Shown in pieces: positions 29,125 to 36,449 of a DNA stretch of 64,000 nt. Source of the stretch: DATBGO01 sp036558005 (GTDB taxonomy: Bacteria > Actinomycetota > Actinomycetes > Streptosporangiales > Streptosporangiaceae); NCBI GenBank assembly GCA_036558005.1, contig DATBGO010000059.1:1-64000 (forward strand), in the 5' to 3' direction. Under the pieces are notes generated by a model. The model saw nothing but the letters and a program-made list of their open reading frames with translations, was not told where the DNA came from and did not search any database. Both the position numbers and the translations under genes were made by a program. The stretch's first letter is position 1; each line of letters starts with the position of its first letter.

Positions 29125-29963
29125 GCCGGCTCCTTGCGCTTCCAGGCGCCGATCAGCAGCGGCCACAGCATCGGGCGGTCGGGGAAGCGGGTGGCGTCGC
29201 GGTCCATGGAGGCCAGCGTGGCGGCGGCGGCCTGCTCGGTCGTGACGCCATGCGCCAGGGCCGTCGGCAGCACGCTGCGGAAGGCGCCCTCCAGGCCAGC
29301 GCGGCCGGTGACCAGCGGATCGAGGTGCCCGGCCACGTCGGTGCCGTCCGGAGTCCCGATGCCTGCCTGCGCGAACAGCTGCGGGAGCCGGGCTCCGGCG
29401 GACACGTCCGCGCCCGCCGCGCCGAACGCGCCGGTCAGTACCCGCAGCACCTCGCCGGCCCAGTCCAGCTGGGGCAGGGTGCTGATGCTGCGCAGGTCGT
29501 AGTCCTGGATGAGCAGGTGCCCGCCAGGGGCGACCGCGTCCCACAGCCGGGCCAGCACGTCAGCGCGCTGCGGCAGATGGAAAAGCAGCAGCCGCGCGTA
29601 CACGAGGTCGAACGGGGCGCCGGGAACCGGCTCGGCGGCGGTGAGGTCCCGGGCCAGGAAGGAGCAGTGCCGGTGGCCCGCCGCGTGCAGGGTCGCCTCC
29701 GCCAGCGCGCCGAGCGCGGAGTCGGCGTCGATGCCCAGCACGCGGCCGGCCGGGCCGACCCGCTCGGCCATCGCGCGCATCGTCTCGCCGGGCCCGCAGC
29801 CCGCGTCGAGGCAGCTGGCGCCCGGCCCGAGGCCGACCTGGTCCAGCAGCCGGCCGGTCGCCGCCTCCCACATCCGGGCCTGCGTCCGCAGCCGCTCGTA
29901 CTCCTCCGGCGTGTGCCCGAGCGCGTAGACGGCCCGCGGCCGCTCAGCCTCGACGGTGCTCAT
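29121..29963 (-). CDS. SAM-dependent methyltransferase
   Basis: A 280-residue class I methyltransferase. Motif I is LDAGCGPGETM near residue 55 with the following acidic GIDADS, then FDLVYARLLLFHLPQ (motif II/post-I) and VAPGGHLLIQDYD (motif III), all in the expected order. ATG 29963 has AGGGGGC 8 bases upstream; the longer frame starting at 30017 has no site. Its stop overlaps the start of the aminotransferase gene. The substrate is unknown. It reads away from the TetR gene at 30273 across a 309-base gap that holds an operator-like repeat, and may be the target of that regulator. Confidence 0.85.
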   Translation of the reverse strand: MSTVEAERPRAVYALGHTPEEYERLRTQARMWEAATGRLLDQVGLGPGASCLDAGCGPGETMRAMAERVGPAGRVLGIDADSALGALAEATLHAAGHRHCSFLARDLTAAEPVPGAPFDLVYARLLLFHLPQRADVLARLWDAVAPGGHLLIQDYDLRSISTLPQLDWAGEVLRVLTGAFGAAGADVSAGARLPQLFAQAGIGTPDGTDVAGHLDPLVTGRAGLEGAFRSVLPTALAHGVTTEQAAAATLASMDRDATRFPDRPMLWPLLIGAWKRKEPA

Positions 29964-30272
29964 CGGCAATGCCCCCTGTCTGCTCGCCGCAGGCCGATCC
30001 CGCCCTGCAGACAGCATCGGCGGAACGAAACCCGCTGTCGTTGGGCTAGCGCGCAGGGCGCTTCACAACGCGTGCAGACATCCGGGTACCGCGCCGCGGG
30101 CATCCCGCCGGGCCCGGCAGCGGCGATCATGGCCAGCCGCCGCGGGGAATCGCCCCGGTGCCGCTCAGCTGTTAATTCCTAGAGCAGTAGTCTAGATTAT
30201 CTCTCTAGATCAGGGTTAGCTAGACTGGCCGCGTCAGCTCGACTCGACGAAAGGGATCAGGCCTGGCAGGCG
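29964..30272. other. Divergent regulatory region
   Basis: 309 bases between the methyltransferase operon and the TetR gene. The right third (30175-30225) is AT-richer and contains TCTAGA repeats, listed separately. The rest has no gene-like frame on either strand. Confidence 0.5.
30191..30209. promoter_or_regulatory. Candidate TetR operator TCTAGA-N7-TCTAGA
   Basis: TCTAGA at 30191-30196 and 30204-30209 flank a 7-base spacer. Each arm is itself a palindrome, and a related GCTAGAC follows at 30219-30225. The site lies 64 bases before the TetR start and would lie in the TetR promoter. It fits the size of a TetR dimer site. Confidence 0.5.
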
Positions 30273-30929
30273 ATGACGGAACCAGCACGGATAACCGCGC
30301 CCGCGGCCCGGCGCCGCGGCCCGGGCAGCACCGAGAACGGGCAGCGCAGCCGCGACCGGATACTCAGCGCGGCACTGGAGCTGATCACCGAGTCCGGCAT
30401 CGACCAGGTGCGGCTCGCCGAGATAGCCCGCCGGGCCAGCATGAGCTCCGGCCAGGTGATGTACTACTTCAGCAGCAAGGAGCACATCCTGCTGGAGACC
30501 CTGGCCTGGCAGGATCACCAGGACCTCAGCCGGACCCGGGCCGCCCTGGCCAGGGTGACCGGCGCCTGGCGTCAGCTCGAACGGTACATCGGCCTGTACC
30601 TGCCCGCCGGCCCGCATGACCCGGCCTGGATCCTGTGGGTGGAGGCATGGGCCCGCGCGCCCCACAACCGCCAGGTGAGCCAGTTCCTGGAGGAGCTGCT
30701 GGCGCTGTGGCGCAACGAGCTTGCCGCCATCGTCACCCGCGGCGTCCAGGACGCGGAGTTCGCCTCCCCGGCCGGTATCGACGACTTCACCCTCCGCTTC
30801 GCCGCGATGCTCGACGGCCTGGCGATCCTCCGCCTCCGGCAGATGCACCAGCCATCCCGCAAGCGCCTGATCGAGCTGGCCATGGCCACTGCCCGCGCCG
30901 AGCTGTCACCGGCCAGCGCGGCGCGATAG
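30273..30929 (+). CDS. TetR-family regulator, BetI-like
   Basis: A 218-residue TetR regulator. Residues 24-72 hold the DNA-binding helices (RDRILSAALELITESGIDQV, then SSGQVMYYFSSKEHILL). The C-terminal half matches the BetI-like TetR_C_6 domain (WILWVEAWARAPHNRQVSQF and RFAAMLDGLAILRL). ATG 30273 has only a weak upstream site. Its gene is divergent from the methyltransferase operon and convergent with the esterase gene, so the operator at 30191-30209 probably serves itself and the methyltransferase operon. Confidence 0.85.
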   Translation: MTEPARITAPAARRRGPGSTENGQRSRDRILSAALELITESGIDQVRLAEIARRASMSSGQVMYYFSSKEHILLETLAWQDHQDLSRTRAALARVTGAWRQLERYIGLYLPAGPHDPAWILWVEAWARAPHNRQVSQFLEELLALWRNELAAIVTRGVQDAEFASPAGIDDFTLRFAAMLDGLAILRLRQMHQPSRKRLIELAMATARAELSPASAAR

Positions 30930-30977
30930 GCCGCTCCCGCGGCGCCGGGCCCCGGTCCCGGAATCCGGGCGGGCCGG

Positions 30978-31946
30978 TCAGCGCAGGCCCGCGGACCGCA
31001 GGAAGGCGAGCTGGGCGAGGAAGTGCCGGGTGCCCCCGCCCTCGTGCCCGGCGAACTCGTAGACCGCGATGTCCTTGCGCCCGGCGTAGTGGTTGAACGC
31101 GGCGAACACGGTCGACGGCGGGGTGGTGGTGTCGGCGAGGCCGGCCGAGAACAAGGCGGGCGCGGTCGCGCGCTTGGCGTGGTTGACCACGTCGAGGTAG
31201 GCGAGGGTGCCGAACACCTGCCCGGTCCTGTCCGGGTAGACCCGGCAGTACTCGGCGAGCTCGGCGTACGGCCTGCTGTCGGTGATCTGCGCCGCCCGCC
31301 GCGGGTGGGCCAGGAACGGCACGTCCGGCAGCACGGCCGCGACGTCCCGCCCCAGGTGCGCCGCGGCGATGGCCAGGCCCCCGCCCTGGCTGGCGCCCGC
31401 GGTGACCACGGCCCGGCCGGATGCCGCCGGGTGCGCCCTGACGGCGTCCACGGCCAGCGCCGCGTCGATGAACAGCCGGGTGTAGTAGTGGCTGCCTGGC
31501 GCGGCGATGCCGCGGGTGAGGAAGCCGGGCGTGCTCGGCGCGCCGTCGCCGCCGGGGTCGGGGGTGTCCGCGCCGAGGTATCCGCCGCCCTGGCCCCTGC
31601 AGTCCATGATCAGGTGCGGGTGGCCCGCGCAGCTCCAGGTCAGCCAGTCGAGCGGGTCGCCGCGCCCGCCGCCGTAGCCCGCGAACTGCACGATGACGGC
31701 GGCCGGCCCGGTGCTCTGGTACGGGTCCAGCAGCCAGGCCTTGACCGGGTCACCGCCGTGGCCAGCGAAGGTGACGTCGTAGACCGCGGCGTGCCGGAGC
31801 GGGCTGCGGGCGCTGGCGAACGACGGCTCGCCGCGGTGCGCGCGCGCGGCGCTGAGCTCACCGGCCCAGAACCGGCCGAAGTCGGCGGGCTCGGCGACCT
31901 CGGGCCGGTACTCGCGCAGTTCATCGAGCGGGAGGTCAGCGAGCAT
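30978..31946 (-). CDS. CE7 acetyl xylan esterase
   Basis: A 322-residue alpha/beta hydrolase of carbohydrate esterase family 7, which removes acetyl groups from xylo-oligosaccharides in the cytoplasm. The signature RGQGG is in MDCRGQGGGYLG, the nucleophile is the Ser of TAGASQGGG, the acid is the Asp of GLADTTTPP, and the histidine is in AGHEGGG near the end. There is no signal peptide, which agrees with uptake of acetylated fragments by the transporter encoded just upstream. ATG 31946 is 11 bases after the permease stop, so it is the last gene of the operon running from 35123. Confidence 0.9.
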   Translation of the reverse strand: MLADLPLDELREYRPEVAEPADFGRFWAGELSAARAHRGEPSFASARSPLRHAAVYDVTFAGHGGDPVKAWLLDPYQSTGPAAVIVQFAGYGGGRGDPLDWLTWSCAGHPHLIMDCRGQGGGYLGADTPDPGGDGAPSTPGFLTRGIAAPGSHYYTRLFIDAALAVDAVRAHPAASGRAVVTAGASQGGGLAIAAAHLGRDVAAVLPDVPFLAHPRRAAQITDSRPYAELAEYCRVYPDRTGQVFGTLAYLDVVNHAKRATAPALFSAGLADTTTPPSTVFAAFNHYAGRKDIAVYEFAGHEGGGTRHFLAQLAFLRSAGLR

Positions 31947-31956
31947 CGGGTGCGCG

Positions 31957-32838
31957 TCAGCCCCGGATCGAGCCGGACAGCCCGGACAGGCCGCTGACGA
32001 TCCGCCGCTGGGCCAGCACGAAGAACGCGAGCGCGGGCAGCGTCGACAGCCCGGTGAACGCGAAAACGCTGGCGGTGTCCTGGGAGTACGTGGACTGGAA
32101 GGTGGCCACCCCGAGCGGCAGCGTGAAGTTCGACGGGGTGGTGAAGACCAGGAGCGGCAGCAGGTAGTTGTTCCAGCTCGTGACGAACGCCAGGATCGCG
32201 GCGGTCATCAGCGCCGGGCGGGACAGCGGGATGAGGACCCGCAGGAAGAACGTGAACCTGGAGGCGCCGTCGACGACGGCCGCGTCCTCGAGTTCGCCGG
32301 GGATCGCCCGCATGAACGGCCGCAGGATGATGATCGTGAACGGCAGCGAGAACGCCGCCTCGGGCAACGCCACGCCGAGCCAGTTGTCGAGCAGGTTGAT
32401 CTGCTTGTCCAGCAGGTACACCGGCAGCGACGCCACGTTGGGCGGGAACAGCAGCCCGACCGCGAAGAGCAGGTACCAGGCCTCCCGCCCGGGGAACTGG
32501 TACCGGGCCAGCGCGAACGACGCCATCGCCCCCAGCCCGACCGCGAGCACGGTCACCACGATCGCGATCAGCGCGCTGTTGCCGAGGTTCTGCCAGAAGG
32601 AGGCGGAGGTCAGGATCCCCTCGTAGTTGCGCCACACCCAGGGGTGCGGCAGGCCGGTGGGCGAGACATTGAGCTGCGCGGTCGTCCGGAACCCGCCGAT
32701 GATCACGTAGAGGATCGGAACCAGCGTGATCGCGACGATGACCAGCGCCACCAGGTAGCTGAGCGGGAGCGCGGGCCCGGCCCTGCGCTGCCGGGCCGGC
32801 CTGGCAGGCCGCTGGCGCGCCCCGAGTACCGCTGACAC
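31957..32838 (-). CDS. Sugar ABC permease, MalG-like
   Basis: A 293-residue inner permease of a carbohydrate ABC importer (CUT1 family, MalG side) with six membrane helices. The EAA loop that contacts the ATPase reads ELEDAAVVDGASRFTFF followed by IPLSRPAL. GTG 32838 follows GAGGTGA and starts 6 bases after the stop of the first permease gene. No ATPase gene is in the operon; as in many actinomycetes a shared MsiK-type ATPase elsewhere would power it. The context assigns it to xylo-oligosaccharide uptake. Confidence 0.9.
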   Translation of the reverse strand: MSAVLGARQRPARPARQRRAGPALPLSYLVALVIVAITLVPILYVIIGGFRTTAQLNVSPTGLPHPWVWRNYEGILTSASFWQNLGNSALIAIVVTVLAVGLGAMASFALARYQFPGREAWYLLFAVGLLFPPNVASLPVYLLDKQINLLDNWLGVALPEAAFSLPFTIIILRPFMRAIPGELEDAAVVDGASRFTFFLRVLIPLSRPALMTAAILAFVTSWNNYLLPLLVFTTPSNFTLPLGVATFQSTYSQDTASVFAFTGLSTLPALAFFVLAQRRIVSGLSGLSGSIRG

Positions 32839-32844
32839 TCCCCG

Positions 32845-33825
32845 TCACCTCACTGCCCGGGTCAGCGCGCCCGCTGTGTCACGGCGCAGCGCGAACCGCT
32901 GATAGAAGAACGCGAACACGAAGCTGATGACGAACAGGATGACCGCCACGGCGCTGCCGTAGCCGAACTCCAGGCTGTGGAACCCGTAAAAGATCATGTA
33001 GCTCACCATCGTGCTGGATGCGTTGGCCGGGCCGCCCAGTGTCATGATCCACACGAGATCGAACACCTGCAGTGAGCCGATCATCGACAGGAAGATCCAG
33101 ATCCTGATCGTCGGGCCGAGCAGCGGCAGGGTGATGTGCCGCGTCGTCGCCCAGCCCGATGCGCCGTCGATCGCCGCCGCTTCCCGCAGCTCAGCCGGGA
33201 TGCCCTGCAGGCCGGCCAGCAGCAAGATGATCCCGAAGCCGATGAACTGCCAGGTGAGAACCACGAACATGGTGAACAGCACGATGGTCGGGTTGGCCAG
33301 CCAGTCCTGCACCAGGCCGCCCAGCCCGGCCGCCTTCATCAGCTGGTCCACCGACCCGCCCGGCTCCAGGAGCAGCAGCCACAGCACCGCGGTGGTCGCC
33401 TGGGAGACGACGTAGGGGGCGAACACCGCTATCCGCAGGAACGAGCCGCCGCGCATCCGCCGGTTCAGCAGCAACGCTATCGCGATGCTGATCGGCAGCT
33501 GGATGACGAGCGAGAGCACGCCGATGATCACGTTGTGCAGCAGGGACTGCCGGAACACCGGGTCGTCCAGCACCAGCCGGTAGTTGTGCAGGCCGGTGAA
33601 GTCGGACAGCGGGCCGTAGCCGCTCCAGTTGAACATCCCGTAGTAGGCGGCGACGCAGATCGGCAGCAGCACGAAGCCGGTGAACAGGATGAGCGCCGGG
33701 GCGAGCAGCACGACCAGCTCGATGAGCGTGCGGCCGGGCCGGCCGCGCCGCCTGGCCGCAGGCGCGGGAGCGGCGACGGCTGGCGTCGTTTGCGCAGCCG
33801 TCGCCGCTCCCCGGACTCCGGTCAT
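32845..33825 (-). CDS. Sugar ABC permease, MalF-like
   Basis: A 326-residue CUT1-family permease (MalF/UgpA side) with a cytosolic N-terminus of about 35 residues and six helices. The EAA loop is ELREAAAIDGASGWATTRHI then TLPLLGP. Its ATG overlaps the last base of the binding-protein stop codon (TAATG), giving tight coupling. It forms the channel with the MalG-like protein that follows. Confidence 0.9.
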   Translation of the reverse strand: MTGVRGAATAAQTTPAVAAPAPAARRRGRPGRTLIELVVLLAPALILFTGFVLLPICVAAYYGMFNWSGYGPLSDFTGLHNYRLVLDDPVFRQSLLHNVIIGVLSLVIQLPISIAIALLLNRRMRGGSFLRIAVFAPYVVSQATTAVLWLLLLEPGGSVDQLMKAAGLGGLVQDWLANPTIVLFTMFVVLTWQFIGFGIILLLAGLQGIPAELREAAAIDGASGWATTRHITLPLLGPTIRIWIFLSMIGSLQVFDLVWIMTLGGPANASSTMVSYMIFYGFHSLEFGYGSAVAVILFVISFVFAFFYQRFALRRDTAGALTRAVR

Positions 33826-35123
33826 TACTGCCGGGCCGCGGCCTGGTCTATGGCGGTCACGATCGACTGCGGCGTTCCCTTGCTGGCGAAGAGGTTGGCC
33901 ACCGCGGAGTCGAGCGCGGTGCCGACGTTGGTCGGGTAAGCGAGGTCGAAGTACTCCTGGATGTAGGGCGTGTGCTTGCCCGCCTGGAGGATCTGCTGCT
34001 CAGCGGGCAGGGTGAGCGCCGATGACGCGGCCGGGTTGGCGGGCAGGCCGACGTTGGCGGTGCTCACCAGCAGCCGCTGCGACGGCGTACTCTCCAGGTA
34101 GGCCAGGAAGTCCGCGCAGGCCGGCTCGGGCGCGGACTTCGAGCAGGAGTTGCCGTCACCGCCGCCAAGCAGCACCTGGGAGTTGCCGGGCGCGCCCGGC
34201 ACCGAGGGGAACGGGAACCAGCCGATCTCGGACAGGAACTTCTTGCCCGGCACCAGCGCCGCCATCACGCTGGGATCCCAGTCGCCCTGCAGCTCCATCG
34301 CCGCCTTGCCCGCGGCCACCATGCCGGCCGAGCTGCCGGCGCCGACCTGGGCTGGCGTGTTCAGGAAGGCCGGCTGGAATGGCTTGCTGGCCATGAACGC
34401 CTTCAGGTCGTTACCGGCCTTGAGGAAGCACGGGTAGTTGGCCGACACGGCCTTGACCGCGGTCTTCAGGGTGGTGACGGAGCACTCGCGAACCGCCAGG
34501 TAGTCCCAGTAGAACGCGTCGGGCCACTGATCCTTGCTGCCGACCGCGATCGGCGCGTCCCCGGCCGCCTTCAGCTTGGCGATGTCGGCCTCGAGCTCGG
34601 GCATCGTGGCCGGCGGGGTCTTGATCCCGGCCCTGGCGAAGACGTCCTTGCGGTACCAGAAGCCCACCGTGTGCTGGTCGTAGGGGACCCCGTACTGCCC
34701 GCCCTCGACCTGCCAGGCGCTCGCCAGCGACCCCAGCTCGCCGATCCAGCTGGAGTCATACGGCTTCAGGTCCGCCAGCTCGCCGGACTTGACCTGAGTC
34801 GCCATGAAGCCGCCACCCCGCTGAAAGAAGATGTCCGGCGCCTTGTTGCCCTGGAGGGCCACCTGGATTTTCGTATCGTATTGCTCGTTCTGGATCGGAA
34901 CGTAGCTGAACGAGACGTTCGGGTGGCTGGCGTGGTAGCTCTTCATGAGCTTCTGGAAGACACCCAGCAGCGGATTCGCGTTGGCGTTACTCCACCAGGT
35001 GAGGGTGACCTTGCTGGTCGCTGAGCTGCTTCCGCTCGACGAGCCCGAGCTGCTGCACGCAGCGAGGGCGAGCGCCGCAGCTACCGCCGCGGCCACTGCG
35101 ACGTATGTCCGGGTGCTGCGCAT
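33825..35123 (-). CDS. Sugar ABC binding lipoprotein, probably for xylo-oligosaccharides
   Basis: A 432-residue family 1 extracellular solute-binding protein. The signal peptide ends in a lipobox LAAC (Cys23), followed by a Ser/Gly linker that tethers it to the membrane. Early LTWWSNANANP and later AAMELQGDWDP are typical of CUT1 binding proteins. It is the first gene of the leftward import operon (binding protein, two permeases, esterase) and diverges from the LacI gene. Ligand assignment to xylobiose or longer xylo-oligosaccharides rests on the neighbours, including GH3, xylose isomerase, CE7 and GH10 genes. Confidence 0.88.
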   Translation of the reverse strand: MRSTRTYVAVAAAVAAALALAACSSSGSSSGSSSATSKVTLTWWSNANANPLLGVFQKLMKSYHASHPNVSFSYVPIQNEQYDTKIQVALQGNKAPDIFFQRGGGFMATQVKSGELADLKPYDSSWIGELGSLASAWQVEGGQYGVPYDQHTVGFWYRKDVFARAGIKTPPATMPELEADIAKLKAAGDAPIAVGSKDQWPDAFYWDYLAVRECSVTTLKTAVKAVSANYPCFLKAGNDLKAFMASKPFQPAFLNTPAQVGAGSSAGMVAAGKAAMELQGDWDPSVMAALVPGKKFLSEIGWFPFPSVPGAPGNSQVLLGGGDGNSCSKSAPEPACADFLAYLESTPSQRLLVSTANVGLPANPAASSALTLPAEQQILQAGKHTPYIQEYFDLAYPTNVGTALDSAVANLFASKGTPQSIVTAIDQAAARQ

Positions 35124-35212
35124 TGGTCATCTCCTGACGATGAACCGGGGTTGGAACGTAGCCTGGCCCGGTCAGCTGGCCCGCGGCTGTCCAGTCAGGT
35201 GCTGAGAGCTGT

Positions 35213-35234
35213 CGAAAGGTTCCGTAATATTTCG
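35213..35234. promoter_or_regulatory. Tandem LacI operator candidates of the xylan locus
   Basis: CGAAAGGTTCCG (35213-35224) and CGTAATATTTCG (35223-35234) overlap by two bases, each one mismatch from CGAAA-NN-TTTCG. A weaker third site, CGACTACTTTCG, lies at 35325-35336. All sit between the divergent import operon and the LacI gene. The same pattern is found perfectly in front of the xylanase gene at 41461-41472. Also, CTGTCGAAAG at 35209-35218 is the exact complement of 35331-35340. Confidence 0.6.
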
Positions 35235-35390
35235 TAGTAGCGTTATCGTAGAAACCCTGTTCGTCGCGGTCAACCCCCTGTTCCTGACTCGCCGGAGATG
35301 CGGATTGCATTCCGATACCCGCGTCGACTACTTTCGACAGACAGGCCAGAAAGACGCCGCTGACGCGGCATCGTGAGGGGTGGTAGCGGC

Positions 35391-36449
35391 GTGCGGAGCA
35401 CTGAGCCGGTCAGCGGCAGAGAGCCGCCGGAGGCCCCACCGAGGCGGCGGCCGACGCTCGCCGCCATCGCGGCTGAGGCTGGCGTCTCGCTGCCCACCGT
35501 GTCCAAGGTCGTCAACGGCCGGCCGGATGTGGCACCAGACACCCGGGCCCTGATCGAGCGGCTGCTCGGCGAGCGCCGGTACCAGCGGCCAGGCCAGCGG
35601 CGCGAGCGGCGGTCCGGGCTGATCGACCTCATCTTCAACGGGCTGGACAGCCCGTGGGCGGTGGAGATCCTGCGCGGCGTCGAGGACTGGTGCGCGCAGC
35701 ACGCCATGGGCGCCACGGTCTCCGCCGTCCGGCACGGCAACGCCCGGCCCGCCAGCTGGACGAGCGCGCTGGCAAGCCACGACACCGACGGCGTGATCCT
35801 GGTGACCTCCGAGCTCACCATGCCCCAGCTGCGGCAGGTCAGGGATGAAGGCATCCCGCTGGTCGTGGTGGACCCCGTCAACCTGCCTGAAGCCGACCTT
35901 CCCAGCGTCGGCGCGACGAACTGGGCAGGCGGCCTGGCCGCTACCGAGCACCTGCTCAGCCGCGGCCATCGCCGGATCGGCGCGATCAGCGGGCCGGCCG
36001 ACTACCTGTGCAGCCGCGCGCGCGTCGACGGATACCGCTCGGCACTCGAACGGGCCGGCGCGCCCTTTGACCCCGCGCTGGTGCGGCACGCCGACTTCCA
36101 GCACGAGGGGGGCTTCCTGCGCGGCGGGGAGCTGCTGGACCTGGCCGAGCGGCCGACGGCGATCTTCGCGGGCAGCGACCAGCAGGCGCTCGGGGTCTAC
36201 GAGGCGGCCCGGCAGCGGGGCCTGCGGATCCCGCAGGACCTGTCCGTGGTCGGATTCGACGACCTGCCGGCCGCGCGCTGGGTCTCCCCGCCGCTGACGA
36301 CGGTGCGGCAGCCGCTGGCCGAAATGGGCCGGGTGGCGGCCGAGATGCTGAGCAGCCTGATCGAGGGCGCGCCGGTGCGCAGCCAGCGGGTCGAGCTGTC
36401 GACCGAGCTCATCGTCCGGGAGTCGACCGCAGAATTGCCCGCGTCATGA
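35391..36449 (+). CDS. LacI-family repressor of the xylan locus
   Basis: A 352-residue LacI/GalR regulator. The helix-turn-helix is LAAIAAEAGVSLPTVSKVVN near residues 23-42, and the periplasmic-binding-like sugar domain follows, with GVILVTSELT, GHRRIGAISGPA and the ending LSVVGFDDLPAARWVSPPLT typical of the family. GTG 35391 is chosen because GAGGGG lies 11 bases upstream; GTG 35373 has no site. It is the first gene of the rightward operon and its stop overlaps the GH3 start (ATGA). It presumably binds the CGAAA-NN-TTTCG sites and is released by xylose or xylo-oligosaccharide. Confidence 0.88.
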   Translation: MRSTEPVSGREPPEAPPRRRPTLAAIAAEAGVSLPTVSKVVNGRPDVAPDTRALIERLLGERRYQRPGQRRERRSGLIDLIFNGLDSPWAVEILRGVEDWCAQHAMGATVSAVRHGNARPASWTSALASHDTDGVILVTSELTMPQLRQVRDEGIPLVVVDPVNLPEADLPSVGATNWAGGLAATEHLLSRGHRRIGAISGPADYLCSRARVDGYRSALERAGAPFDPALVRHADFQHEGGFLRGGELLDLAERPTAIFAGSDQQALGVYEAARQRGLRIPQDLSVVGFDDLPAARWVSPPLTTVRQPLAEMGRVAAEMLSSLIEGAPVRSQRVELSTELIVRESTAELPAS

